The position numbers were made by a program, and so were the translations under genes. Positions 1 to 11,800 of a stretch of 64,000 nucleotides of DNA are shown here, one piece after another. The stretch is from NCBI GenBank assembly GCA_949752745.1, contig OX457026.1:26219116-26283115 (forward strand). The letters are read 5' to 3'. Below the pieces are notes generated by a model. The model saw only the letters and a program-made list of their open reading frames with translations. It was not told where the DNA came from and made no database searches. Numbering within the stretch: the first letter of the stretch is position 1; each line of letters begins with the position of its first letter. The stretch comes from Protula sp. h YS-2021. Lineage: Eukaryota > Annelida > Polychaeta > Sabellida > Serpulidae.

Positions 1-97
1 GTGGTGTTTATCCCTCGTGTCAAGACAGCGAGTGGTGTTTATCACTCGTGTCGAGACAGCGAGTGGTGTTTAACCCTCGTGTCAAGACAGCGAGTGG
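1..97. repeat. 31-bp tandem repeat, three copies at window edge
   Basis: Three head-to-tail copies of a 31-bp unit beginning GTGGTGTTTA and ending CAAGACAGCGA, with only a few substitutions between copies. The array starts at the first base, so it probably continues to the left of the window. Nothing suggests coding. Confidence 0.85.
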
Positions 98-480
98 TTA
101 ATTTACAGTGTTCTGTCCCGTGCTGTAATGCTGCCGACCGATGCCTTGCTCAGAATAAACCAAGTGCAAATGCCGTCTGAGCGCCACCTCTAATGGGGTC
201 CAGGTCAAACGACTGAACCGGTATATCAGAGATACACAGACTTGGTCAACGACCTGCTGTCTGCCTCGACACGAGTCCCATCGGAGATAGGGGCATCGTC
301 AGAGACGACTATGTACTCGCAAATTCAACCCATAATCAGAAACGTATATAAGGCAAACGTTGGAGGCTGCAAAAAACAAAGCTTCGTAGCGGATAATTGA
401 ATATATCCGGCAGGTATTATACGGAGACGCCTTGCGGCGGTAATAGACAGGGCTTCCGCACCTGTGCGGAAACAAGAAGG
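98..480. other. unassigned sequence between two minisatellites
   Basis: Mixed-composition single-copy-looking DNA between the 31-bp and 30-bp arrays. I see no exon with convincing splice sites and no recognisable element. Confidence 0.4.
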
Positions 481-930
481 GCTTCTATACCCGTACTTAC
501 GAGGCAGGACTTCTGTACTTGTGATAATCACACGGGGAACTTCCGTACTTATGACAGACGTAGGGAGAGCTTTCGTACTTGTGACTGACACACGGAGGAC
601 TTCTGTACTTGTGACTGACACACGGAGGACTTCTGTACTTGTGACTGACACACGAAGGACTTCCGTACTTATGACTGACACAGGAGGAACTTCCGTACTT
701 GTGACTGACACAGGAAGAACTTCCGTACTTGTGACAGACACAGGGGGACGGGAATACTTCAGTAGTTGTGACAACGACAGGACCTCTGTACTTGTGATAA
801 TCATAGAAAGAGTTTCCGTACCTGCTACGGCCGTAGCGGGTACTTCTGTACTTCCGATAGTCACAGCAAGGAGGGGCTTCCGTACTTGTGGCAGCCACCG
901 GGGCGGCGAATTTCCGTACTTTTGAAAGCC
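481..930. repeat. 30-bp minisatellite, open in several frames
   Basis: About fifteen copies of a 30-bp unit around the core TTCCGTACTTGTGACTGACA. Copies are near identical between about 570 and 760 and decay on both sides. Because 30 is a multiple of three, a unit without a stop stays open in every copy. That explains long overlapping open frames on both strands (a TSVLVTDT-type repeat on plus, a SHKYGSSS-type repeat on minus). I see no start context, splice sites or non-repetitive flanking coding sequence. Confidence 0.85.
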
Positions 931-1080
931 ACCAGCGTTGGGGGACTTCCATACAACTACAGGGGAGACTTCCTTAGCTGTGTGGGGGGAGGGGCGGAAC
1001 AGGGGGAGCACTTACGTAAAACTTCTGCTTTTGTGAATTACAAAAGCGTGCGCGGCAGTTTACAATGCATCGGGGTTTAA

Positions 1081-2105
1081 ACCAATTCCAATTTCATTTC
1101 ACAAGTAAAAAGCATAGCCATCTATAGCAGTCTTAACCTGGGAAATGCTATTACAGAACAAACATGATTACATTATCACTTCTACACAAAACATGCAGGG
1201 GTAATGTCCTTCCTCTTCTTTCGGGGCCAGAGTTCCTTTCGGGCGCCCTTTATGTACTGCACTCTTCACACCAGGTCCCCCCTTTGTACAACAGTACTTC
1301 GGACACCCCTGTCTCTTCAATGAAGTAGGCAAGAAAAATTATATTTCTAACTAGACCGTTTAGAAACCGAGTAGCGAAAATTACACTTGATGCCACAAAA
1401 GATACGATACTGAATACTTACAATTGAGAATTTTTTTTAAAATCTCTGTTTAAAGTCATGCCAAGTTGGCATTTTTTGACATGTTATATCCCAGTGAACA
1501 TTCTCATGTCCAGACATCGTCGGTCTGAGGTTGCATTAGTAGCCAGGCTAAATCAAGACATTGAATCTGGTTGCACCTTGGTTTTGACCATAGATCAACG
1601 TTTTTGGCTCAGCGCTGAAGAGACGTTGGATAAATAACGATGTCTAGACGTTGATTTGACGTTTTCTTGTCACGCGTTACGTTGTATATGCCAAATACGA
1701 TATGAGTAGTCCGACACATCCAAGGCGCACAGTGATGGCGCACTTTTTACATTTTAACGTCATATGAGGTCACGCGTTGTCCAATATGCGTTAAATACAA
1801 TCCCAACCGGCCGACTCACCCAACGCATACTCCTACCAAGTTTGAAGCTGATCCGACTTGTCATTCATGACTTCTCCTAGATCCCATTAACAAAGTCTAG
1901 TATCCAAAACACTCTAATCACGTCACATGACGTCATATGTGGCGCTTTCCACAGAACATCATACACAGATCACAGAACCGTCTGAACCATCCAAGGCATG
2001 ATCCTACCATGTTTGAATCTAATCCGACGTTTCGTTTTACAGTTACAGTAATGACACAATTCAACGTTTCGAAGTTTTATGACGTCACGCATTGTCCAAC
2101 ATACA
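1081..2105. repeat. dispersed and imperfect repeats with TGACGTCA-like motifs
   Basis: Positions 1,490-1,680 belong to a dispersed family rich in AACGTTGAT/GACGTTGGAT words, seen again near 35.0 and 40.4 kb. Between about 1,750 and 2,100 two imperfect copies of a roughly 270-bp sequence share CCTACCA-GTTTGAA-CT-ATCCGAC and carry TGACGTCA or close variants next to CACGC-TTGTCCAA. No gene is visible. Confidence 0.5.
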
Positions 2106-2125
2106 TCACATACAACCCAGGCAGA

Positions 2126-2126
2126 G

Positions 2127-2178
<52 letters not shown>

Positions 2179-2179
2179 G

Positions 2180-2213
<34 letters not shown>

Positions 2214-2290
2214 CAGACACGGAGATAAAGAAAGAGACACACAGCGAGAGGGGGGAGAGAGAGAACAAGAGACAGAGAGAGGGAGGGACA
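2126..2290. repeat. (GA)n microsatellite, interrupted
   Basis: A purine tract dominated by GA dinucleotides, interrupted by GGA, GACA and GATAAA. It is open in several frames on both strands only because of its composition. Confidence 0.9.
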
Positions 2291-3239
2291 GAATATCCGC
2301 ACTCAAACAAATCATGCACACATGCCTCAGTCAAAAGACCTAAAACACAAACGCCACTTAAACAAATCAGGACACATAGACTGATCGAACAAAACCAGCT
2401 GTAATTATTCAATTACACTCCTGCCGGAAGCAAAGATGACAGTGTATTAAGATCTCTTCCATGGAAATACAGTAACCGGTTTGAGCAGATACTTCTTGTA
2501 ACTTGACAAGGAGGTCAGTGCCACCATCCCAACGCTTTTCTCACCTTTAAGAAGAGCCTACTTTTAGACACACATGGAACGATTTAGCGCAGACGACAGA
2601 ACGGAGGTGGAAATTCAATAGCGTTTCGATCAGGACAAGTGTTCTGAAATGGAACACGATGGCTAATTTTATATATGTTGGAAAGGTATGTAGGTTGGGG
2701 TGGGAGGCAGTGTCATATCCCATTACATGTCTCAGAGACGGAGAATGAAACCGAATATCGTCTCTTTAAACAGTTCACTGTTTTGAAAACAATAGTTTAT
2801 TTATTTACTGTGCTTCTAAATGACCCTATATTGCTTTAATACCGCCCCCAGTCACTGGTAAAAGCTACTTCAGAAAGTTATCTATCAAGCCTGGAATATG
2901 TAATTAGGAAACAAGAAAAGAAGGGCTTAACAGCCATAACTTCATATCTATTAAGGTGTGATCCCTTCAATTCTGTCTGTCGAAGATAGAATTATTTCCG
3001 GCGTCCGTTCACACGCAAATTCCGCATTCTAAGGCCAGGCGGATGCAGTGGGCGTGACAAACTCCCAACGCTTGCTGACACTTTCAGCTGGGTGTCTAAG
3101 CTGCCTTATGATTTTATAGCATTGTGGAGGGAGGGGGGAGGGGGGGAGGGGGTAGTTCACATTTCTCCACTTCATTTCATGTATTTGTTATGAAGATGAA
3201 TAAAAGTGTCGCCACGGTCAACAAAGCGAAAAAAGAAAC
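2291..3239. other. no recognised gene
   Basis: Unassigned DNA. The only notable feature is a short G-rich run near 3,125-3,152 (blocks of GGGG separated by A). No exon or element ends were recognised. Confidence 0.4.
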
Positions 3240-3247
3240 AGCGGGGG

Positions 3248-3376
3248 CGTAAAATGCAACAAAATCGGGGCAGTTCCAACAACCTACCAACTAAATCGAG
3301 GCTGTTCCAACAACCTGTGAACCAAATGGAGGCTGTTCCAACAACCTGATAACAAAATCAGGGCTGTTCCAACTAG
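3248..3376. repeat. 31-bp tandem repeat, left block
   Basis: About four copies of a 31-bp unit with core CTGTTCCAACAACCTG, the same unit as the large array at 4,228-4,770. The two blocks are separated by a different, longer tandem repeat, so one array appears to have been split or captured. Confidence 0.8.
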
Positions 3377-3419
3377 AGCAGTGTGCATAGCCCACATATT
3401 CCCCACAGGCCCCCCATCA

Positions 3420-4125
3420 GTTAAACACGGCCATCAATAGTCAATCAAGAGCTGAAATTTTCCAAGTCCAGTTGGTGCATTTTCCTTGGACGAACCTGGT
3501 CCAATTATACTACCGATCTCTGTTTGTTTCCATAGAAGCTACATACCAGGTTTCATTAAAATCCTTGCAGTTGTTCTTGAGATATCGTGTTAACAAACTC
3601 ATTCCAATGGTGAATATTTCCAGGCTTTGGTAAATTTCAAAGTGCATTTGGATCTTTTTCCTTGGGCCAATCTAACCCATTGACAATACCGATCCCTGTT
3701 AGTGCCCACAGAAAATACATACCAAGTTTCATTAAAATCCTTGCAGTTGTTCTTGAGACATCGTGTTAACAAACTCATTCCGATGCTGAATAATGTCCAG
3801 AATTTGATAAATTTCAAAGTGCATTTGGCTCATTTTCCTTGGGCCAACCTAATCCATTGACAATGCCGATCCTTGGTAGTGCGCACAGAATATACACACC
3901 AAGTTTCATTAAAATCCTTGCAGTTGGTCTTGAGATATCGTGTTAACAATAGTCAATGAAGAGCTGAAATTTTCTAAGTCCAGCTGGTCCATTTTCCTTG
4001 GACGAACCTGGCCCATTTACAATACCGATCTGTGTTTGCTCCCATAGAAGCTACATAACAAGTTTCATGAAAATCCTTGCACGAGTTTTTAAGTTATCGT
4101 GTTAGCAAGCTCTTGATGACAGACC
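3420..4125. repeat. four tandem copies of a ~160-176-bp repeat
   Basis: Four units, recognisable by TTTTCCTTGG at about 3,477, 3,656, 3,832 and 3,992. Each is followed by a CCGATC word, a shared AAGTTTCATTAAAATCCTTG-type line, and GATATCGTGTTA. The block ends in a (GACC)n-like tract and two copies of a CC/GG hairpin at 4,140-4,232 (CCCCTGTGGGG). Other blocks in this window share that terminal design. Confidence 0.8.
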
Positions 4126-4232
4126 GACAGACCGACCGACCGACACGCGGTCGATCGCATATATTCCCCCTGTGGGGAATAAAAGACCGACACGCGGTCG
4201 ATCGCATATATATTCCGCCTGTGGGGAATAAA
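4126..4232. repeat. GACCGAC tract with duplicated hairpin end
   Basis: A GACAGACCGACC tract followed by two near-identical ~55-bp segments. Each contains ACACGCGGTCGATCGCATAT and a CC(C/G)CCTGTGGGG hairpin. This is the terminal module of the repeat block to its left. Confidence 0.75.
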
Positions 4233-4770
4233 CAATCTTCCAACAAAATCGGGGCTGTTCCAACAACCTGCCAACAAAATGGGGGCTGTTCCAACAACTG
4301 ACCAAAAAAATCTGGGCTGTTTCAACAACCTACCAACAAAACCGGTGCTGTTCCAACAACCTGCCAACAAAATCGGGGCTGTTCCAGCAACCTGCCAACA
4401 AAATTGGGGCTGTTCCAACAACCTGCGAACTAAATGGAGGCTGTTCCAACAACCTGATAACAAAATCAGGGCTGTTCCAACAATCTGCCAACAAAACCGG
4501 GGCTGTTCTAACAACCTGCCAACAAAATCGGGACTGTTCTCACAACCTGCGAACCAAATGGAGGCTGTTCCAACAACCCGCCAACAAAACCGGGGCTGTT
4601 CCAACAACCTACCAACAAAATCGGTGCTGTTCCAACAACCCGCCAACGAACCGGAGCTGTTCCAACAACCTACCAACAAAATCAGGGCTGTTCCAACAAC
4701 CTACCAACAAAATCGGGGCTGTTCCAACAGCCTGCCAACAAAATAGGGCTGTTCCAACAATCTGCGCGAT
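4233..4770. repeat. 31-bp minisatellite, about 17 copies
   Basis: Head-to-tail 31-bp units (CTGTTCCAACAACCTGCC followed by AACAAAATCGGGG) with scattered substitutions. A 31-bp period rotates the reading frame each copy, so three copies give 31 codons. This produces long QQPANK/NNLPTK-type frames on plus and CWNS-type frames on minus without any coding selection being needed. Confidence 0.9.
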
Positions 4771-5618
4771 TGCCTGTCCTCAAATATAACATCGTTGTGC
4801 GCTGCTGGGTAACTTTTTGAGCCCACCTTTTTCAGTTCCGCTGCACTGTTTTGAAAGGTAACGTACCAGCGGTACAGTGTGCTACTCAGGGACCATCTCA
4901 GGCTGCTACTTAGGGCCCATCTCAGGGTGCTACTTAGGGGTCATCTCAGGGTGCTACATAGGGACCATCCCATGATGCTAATTAAGGACCATCTCAGCAC
5001 AGGAAACCATCACAACTAAATACAGACTCACGAAACATTCGGTATAGAAAGACAAAAAGATACCGAGGGAACTGCCTTCTCTTCTCTTACATACGCGACC
5101 ATGAAACAAAACTACACCGACATTTTATGCGGATAATTAAAGAGAATGTCTAAAGACCATTACTAAAGAGGGATTCTGTGATGTAATATATTGAGGCCTT
5201 ACGGAAATCTCGTTATTATAATGACCTTCACCAAATCATCCGTCAAAATGGAAAGTAGAACAAATTAAACAAATTAATTAAAACCAATTTGTTCAATTGT
5301 CTGGAAGCCTCAGCAATTTAAAAAAAAAACTCCTGACATCAAGTATGAGTTAACATTTGATAATTGGACGATTTTAGAATATACCCCATGAAATAGAATA
5401 CAGAGGATGCCTGTACCAAATATAAAGGTAATCCAATCAGTATTGGCAGTTCAGCATTTTGACAAATTATCCAACACGAGAAACCACATATGCACATACA
5501 TACGGCCAATAAGTAATTCTAATGACCTAAAATATATACCCGTATGTAGCAGAAGATGGGCTATTTGTCGTATAAATAACACTTTGCAGTATTTTCTGCG
5601 TGCGGGACACGTGACTAC
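4771..5618. other. no recognised gene; short repeats near 4,880-4,990
   Basis: A ~33-bp degenerate repeat (CAGG-TGCTACTTAGGG-CCATCT) occurs three to four times between about 4,880 and 5,000. The rest is AT-rich. The downstream 3' exon(s) of the WDR18-like gene should lie here or further left, but I could not recognise them. Confidence 0.45.
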
Positions 5619-5823
5619 CTGGAAAGGTTGTAGATGTTTCTGTCCTGTGTTTTCCATGACCGGTCTGACGTGTGAGAGCAGTACATTGGTGACGGCACCT
5701 TTATGCGGGATTGTTCGAACACACTGGCGGCTAGCCACGTCCCACAGATTGACACTGCAGTCATGTGACCCGCTCACTAACAACGCCCCGTCCATAGACA
5801 ACGCCAGACATGTCACCTGCTTG
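5619..5823 (-). CDS. WDR18: WDR18-like exon with GSHD blade, last one recognised
   Basis: 205 bp, starting with one base of a split codon (C, then [21 protein letters not shown]) and ending phase 0 at CCTTTCCAG|GTAGTC. It contains the canonical GSHD...VNLWD WD signature and SRQCVRTI. An alternative acceptor four bases downstream (CAAG|CAG) would start in phase 0. Which one is used depends on the missing upstream exon. Confidence 0.88.
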
Positions 5824-8800
5824 CTACAACAAGAAAAAAAAAACGGTGAAGTAAGTAATAAGATGATAAATTTTACATTTAATTAAACCAAACACATGAG
5901 TAAGCTGCTTATAGCTTGACTTAAAACAATACATGAGTATGTTTTTTCGAGCTGACGCAATGTTGACCCCAGACGTAAACATGTTTTGACAAATGTTGCT
6001 CCATGAATACGACTGGCTGATGGTTATGACTTTCTGGTTCTCGTTGAAGTTCATTCACCCATTATAATTTATTTGATTTCTTTATGTATATATGTTACAG
6101 GGAATTCGTGTAATCAGGGAATTTTGTTCCCCACCCCCATAATTAGCATCCTCACCCCTTGAATCAGTCCAGTGTGCAGACAAAGGCAAACACTCACTTA
6201 GCTTTCTTCCCGGGCACAGTAAACCAAATTTTACCTCCATCAACAGCGCTAAAAACGTAAATGTCATAGTCTGCTCCTCCACACGCGTGCATTCAGCCAT
6301 TGCCGCGCACAAAAAAAAGCGCGTGCGTTTTGCCCTGACTTTTTTGTGTATGTCTACGGGAATGGATGGCGCCTTGCGTCTACTGTTTTTCTTGTATTAT
6401 CGCCCGGCTTCCTCTGCGTGATTAATTGCCTCACTGTCTGTTTTTGCAACGCCAATAACTACAGCCCGAGGTTTTCCCCAAGTCTACTATGTAAAAGGAT
6501 GGCTTTCCTGTGAGCAGGATTCGTGTTCTGCGGTATATCATTAAGCTTACATATAGAATAACAGCTACAGTATTCTTAACGTTTGAAACGAGGGCGCTGA
6601 CACTGACACTGACAGCCAACCAGTGTCGTTTAATGGACCCACCGATTTTTGTGGCCGCATTGACAGCTACATACGCTTCGATTTTAATTTTTATGGATTA
6701 GGGCCAGTCCTTTGGAAAAGGTTGGCGTTTCTTTGTAGAGAGGAAGAATATAGCAACAAAAAAGTCCCCTAAATGACACCATTACCAACTGCCCAAACCG
6801 CGGACGTCAATTCAGGAAGGTTGTGAGAAACCTCATTTTAACCCAGTAAAAACCTCTAATAAGCGAATACTCTCTCACAGCTGAACACCCTTCTGACTTT
6901 TAAATATGATGCAACTCAACGAAATACAAGCACCTCTGTTTTATTCTGTCCCAACTGACCCCATGATGAGAAGATTGACTAGATTTTCAGGGGGGGGGCG
7001 GAAGGGACACGGGGCTTAAGAGATGAGGGCTGCTTAGTGAACGGACAGCGGGTTCCCGAGCGGGACTTCTCCCTGGTAAGACCAGTCTCAAGAAATTGTT
7101 AATCATTTCGGGTTGGCACGTAACACGCGCTGCTACCGACCACAAGCATAATGGTCTCCAATGAGGCAAGACTTACTCATCTGTCCCTACATAAGCCGGG
7201 CGGTGCCGAAAACAATCGGAAATTAACGTTCAACCACGGCCAGCACAACAGAATACCTGCCAGCCTCCACTCCCTTTCGCCCCATGGACCATATCTCAAA
7301 ATATATATTTGCACTCGCCCCCCCCCCCCCTCCCTCCAACAGACAGAACTGTACTTATATTTTCTCAAGGAACACGGCGAGTAATAACAGAACTAACCCT
7401 CACCCCTCCCAACCTCAAAAGGAGCACCGCTGGCGTCAAAAACGCCCACCTTTTACTCTCCTTGCTAACAATTCCTCAGCCCAAACTGTAACCAGAGTCG
7501 TGTTATTTTCGTGGGAAATACAATCCTCAGCTGCTATCCCTTGATTGTCCGCCTCTGTGTATTGGATGCCTCAATAACACGTGACCTCTTGTTCCATTTT
7601 TAGACGACCATGAAGTAATTATTTGCCTAAAGACACATTACCACTCAATTAACGCCGCCTCTCAGAAACGACACTGATATACTGACGCGGCGACAAACTA
7701 GAGCGTCGCTTTTCCATGAGCGAATCCAGCATTTCACGAATCGTATTCCCAAAGGGGTCTTGAAGGACAGGGACTAAGGTATGGAGACACTTGCTATCCC
7801 AAAACTGATTCACACGTGACGTGTAGAACAGTTTGCCACACCTCATCCCCACCTCCTTCGCTGATCCGTCAATCTTTTCACCACGTACAATCTTAATATT
7901 ACTTTCTTTTCTTTTACCACCAGCAACACAGGTTTTTCTTCAACAGGGGGCATTTTGTTTTCTGTGTGTATTGTTTTTCTGCATTATTTGCTTTTTTGGG
8001 GGGGGCGGAGGGGAGGCAGACATATAAGTATCAGACTTGCTGGAACCGGGCGGGAAAACAGCGCATGAAAGGCAAGCTTGCTGAAAACGGTTACCGTAAA
8101 CACAGAGCAGCATCCGCGAACCCGCGATAACTGGCACAGCAGTCAGCAGTAGCTCTAAAGCTATGTCATAAGCGTAAGTAGCTGACAAGTTGATGACAGG
8201 TAGCTGACAGGTGGGTAACAGGTAGATGACAGGTAGGTGATAGGTAGGGTGACAGGTGATCAGGGCAGGAGGGCAGGCCGGCTGGGACACCGCTAATCAC
8301 TGCATGCACATGCCCCCACAGAGCCTTATTTCCATAAATCTGCTCTCGCTTATGAATGAATGAGTAAAGAACAAAAAAAAAACGCACAAGCAGTGGCTCT
8401 AAACTAAAAATTCAAAACTGACACAATGAGCATAAATACTGTAAACAAAGCCCATCGCCTAGTGGAAAAAAAAAGTTTCTGGCACAGGGCAAAACCTTAA
8501 CAGCACTTCTGTGACACGGCGCTGTGAATGAAACACCAAAGGGGGGCCACAAGCATTAGACTCAGCTTCTATATCCATGCAAATATCGCCATGTAGAGAA
8601 GACAAGCGGCGTGTCCTGAGACTAATAAATAAACGCCTGACGGGCGCTCTGTGGTAATAAGAGATGATTTCGGGGCGCACTGCTTACAAGGTTTACTCAC
8701 ATTACGACTTTTCTATCCCATAACCCACTCATATGTCACAAGCAAAAAATATTAAAAGTGTTTGCCCATTCAAGAGGTAAAAATCACCGAAAAAAAGTAG

Positions 8801-11800
8801 CAACAGCAGTGCGAGTTTGTAATATCGGCATAGCGCTAGTAATGACATAATTTGTGGTCCCAGCTGTTTGAAACCATCGGTTATAACGACATATGCGATA
8901 AAAAGGCATAATTTCTCATTTCCGATATTGACGTCATGCCGAAGTGTAGAAGGGAAAAACCTACTTTTTATAGATATTTTTGTGTCCCAAACTGTGCATT
9001 TAGTTGAACAGATTGTTGTATACAAGAGTGCCACTGCAAAAGCAATAGCATATTCATATGAAAACAATAATATAAACGTAACACTATCAGAGCTAGGAGT
9101 CTCCATCAGCACAGCTCACTGACTATAGTCGTAAACCTGGCGGACTACAGCAGCACACAGGTAGACTACAGACGCCAATCTAGACGACTACATCAGCACA
9201 GCAGGTAGACTACAGATGCCAATCTAGACGGCTACATCAGCACAGCAGGTAGACTACAGATGCCAATCTAGACAGGCTACATCAGCACAGCAGGTAGACT
9301 ACAGATGCCAATCTAGACGGCTACATCAGCACAGCAGGTAGACTACAGACGCCAATCTAGACGGCTACATCAGCACAGCAGGTAGACTACAGATGCCAAT
9401 CTAGACGGCTACATCAGCACAGCAGGTAGACTACAGATGCCAATCTAGACGGCTACATCAGCACAGCAGGTAGACTACAGACGCCAATCTAGACGACTAC
9501 ATCAGCACACAGGTAGACTACAGATGCCAATCTAGACGGCTACATCAGCACAGCAGGTAGACTACAGATGCCAATCTAGACGGCTACATCAGCACAGCAG
9601 GTAGACTACAGACGCCAATCTAGACGACTACATCAGCACACAGGTAGACTACAGATGCCAATCTAGACGGCTACATCAGCACAGCAGGTAGACTACAGAT
9701 GCCAATCTAGACGGCTACATCAGCACAGCAGGTAGACTACAGACGCAAATCTGGCCGACTACATCAGCACAGCACACTGACTATTAGACGCAAATCTGGT
9801 GGACTACATCAGCACAGCAGGTAGACTACAGATGCAAATCAGTGGTACAGGGCTACAGTGGTACAGAGGGCAGACTACAGGAGCACATATAACGAACTAA
9901 ATTAGTAGCCGAGCACGGTGGCACATAACAGCGACTAAAAATAGCACTACGTACGTATGTCCGGTGAATATAGGGGCTTCCGCGTCATCCTGTCCCGAGA
10001 AATGGCGCTCTGTTTTGACGGGCTACAACACAAACACACAATCCCGTATTACCCTCCTTGGATAGATTTCATCACGTTTTTTCGCAATTATCACAGTTTT
10101 GCATTTTTAAATTTCGACAAAAGCTATGTTTTATCTTTAAAACAGTTATTTTGGCAATTTTCAAACTGTGAAATTTAAAAACAAAAGGTCAGAAGAATAG
10201 TTTTGGAAACACAGCCTGGACAACACGTTCAAATTCGCAGACAAAATTACACAAAAAACGTTAGGTTTTTCTGTAATTTTGAGAATTTTTCATGCTTCGA
10301 AACAAAAGTACGATGTTGCACACGTTCAGTATGTGCTCTATTCGCATGAGGAACTTCAAAACAATCCAATTAATAGTTTTGGAGTTCTAGTCTTGACATG
10401 ACGTAGAAAATAATAAAAAAATACTATTATTCGGACAATTTTTATAGATCCGAACAAAAATACAACGCTGCAGACACTCAATATGTGCTCTATGGGTATG
10501 TGAAATTTCAAAACAATCTGACCTATAGTTTCGGTGATATAGCCCTGACACGCACGCGGACGGACGGACAGACAAGCTCATATCTATATCCCCCTGTTAC
10601 AGAGGCATAATTATATAGTTTTGTACTCCTCTGCGATGTTTACTGTCGGGTAGTTACGTTGCTATGACGATATCAAATTATTATACACTTTCAGTAGTGC
10701 CTAGCGTGACGTTTTCGATACTTGAACAGCAACGAGTACAGCCATTTACCATTGTCAAAATACCAGTGTTTCCATTGTATGCGTACTGGCAATCATGAAA
10801 TAAAAGCCGTTATAAATACTGCCTCATTAAAGACACAATGATGAAAAAAACGAAACAAGCAAGAATTTGGCGAGAAATGAAATCCTGAAGTTAAACGAAT
10901 TAAGTCTCTTTCCTAAATTAAAACCTCCGAAAATAGTGTTGCATAAAGGTCGCCAAATGTTTAAACACAAAGTTTATTAATACCGTTAGTTTAATATAAG
11001 ATTACGATTTTTATTACTTTTTTCTTATGATATATCACACTCACCACCTGCAATACAGGTCGACAAAAATCACACATATGACGCGGCCATAACAATATTT
11101 GATAACTTCAAAACTATAACTTCATAACTTCAAAACGCACACCAAAAAAATGTGAGATACAACTCATGCTGGAGGTCAAGGGTCTGACCAACCATCTGGA
11201 CTCCCCCCAGCCCCACCTCCATCACTCCCCCAGACAACGCTAACTCTTTACAAGAACCCCCTGGGGCATAGCCTACAAAAGAACACGCCATTGACATCCC
11301 AACAGTTGACGATATCTGCATGCGGTACTTAATACTCATTAAATACCAATTTAAATTGTTCACTGTATCTTTTTCGAACGAAAATAAATACAGTTTATTT
11401 ATTTTTTTATTTCAACCATCTTGTAGGTAAGGATGAATTTTTGATAAAACATATCTGTGTAACCTAATAGGATATATAAAGAATTTTTATCTAAATTTAA
11501 TAATTTTATGTAGATCCAGCAAGAATATTTTGAGTTTTTCTCTATTCCTATGAAAATAGGACTCGTAATTTTCTTGTGGCGTACACTTTATACGCCAGAT
11601 CACTAAAACGACACATATCGTTACACGAAGCCTCTCCTTGGCTAGATAGTTCCAAATAATAATAAATAAAAATTTGAAAAAAAAAAAATATTAGGCATGT
11701 CGTGAGAAAAACAAATTAGTTTCCAGTTTTAGAGCATCAAAAGCATTAAAATTTGCACCACACGCAATTACTCAGTGAATCAACAATAACAGACGAGAAT

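Noticed and set aside
325..1011. Long overlapping frames on both strands (up to 228 codons)
   Set aside because: They are produced by the 30-bp minisatellite, whose period is a multiple of three. No start context, splice sites or unique coding sequence supports a gene.
1937..2412. Arg/Glu-rich and Leu/Ser-rich frames of 70-155 codons
   Set aside because: Compositional frames across the (GA)n microsatellite.
4089..4746. Cys/Trp/Asn-repeat and Gln/Pro-repeat frames up to 196 codons
   Set aside because: A 31-bp repeat lacking stops in all three rotations gives these without selection for coding.
481..9850. CRISPR-like arrays
   Set aside because: The 30-, 31- and 44-bp arrays are contiguous head-to-tail units with no unique spacers, in a eukaryotic genome.
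11130..11363. 77-codon Gly-rich minus-strand frame
   Set aside because: It is generated by a C-rich stretch, with no matching splice sites or homology to the missing WDR18-like segment.
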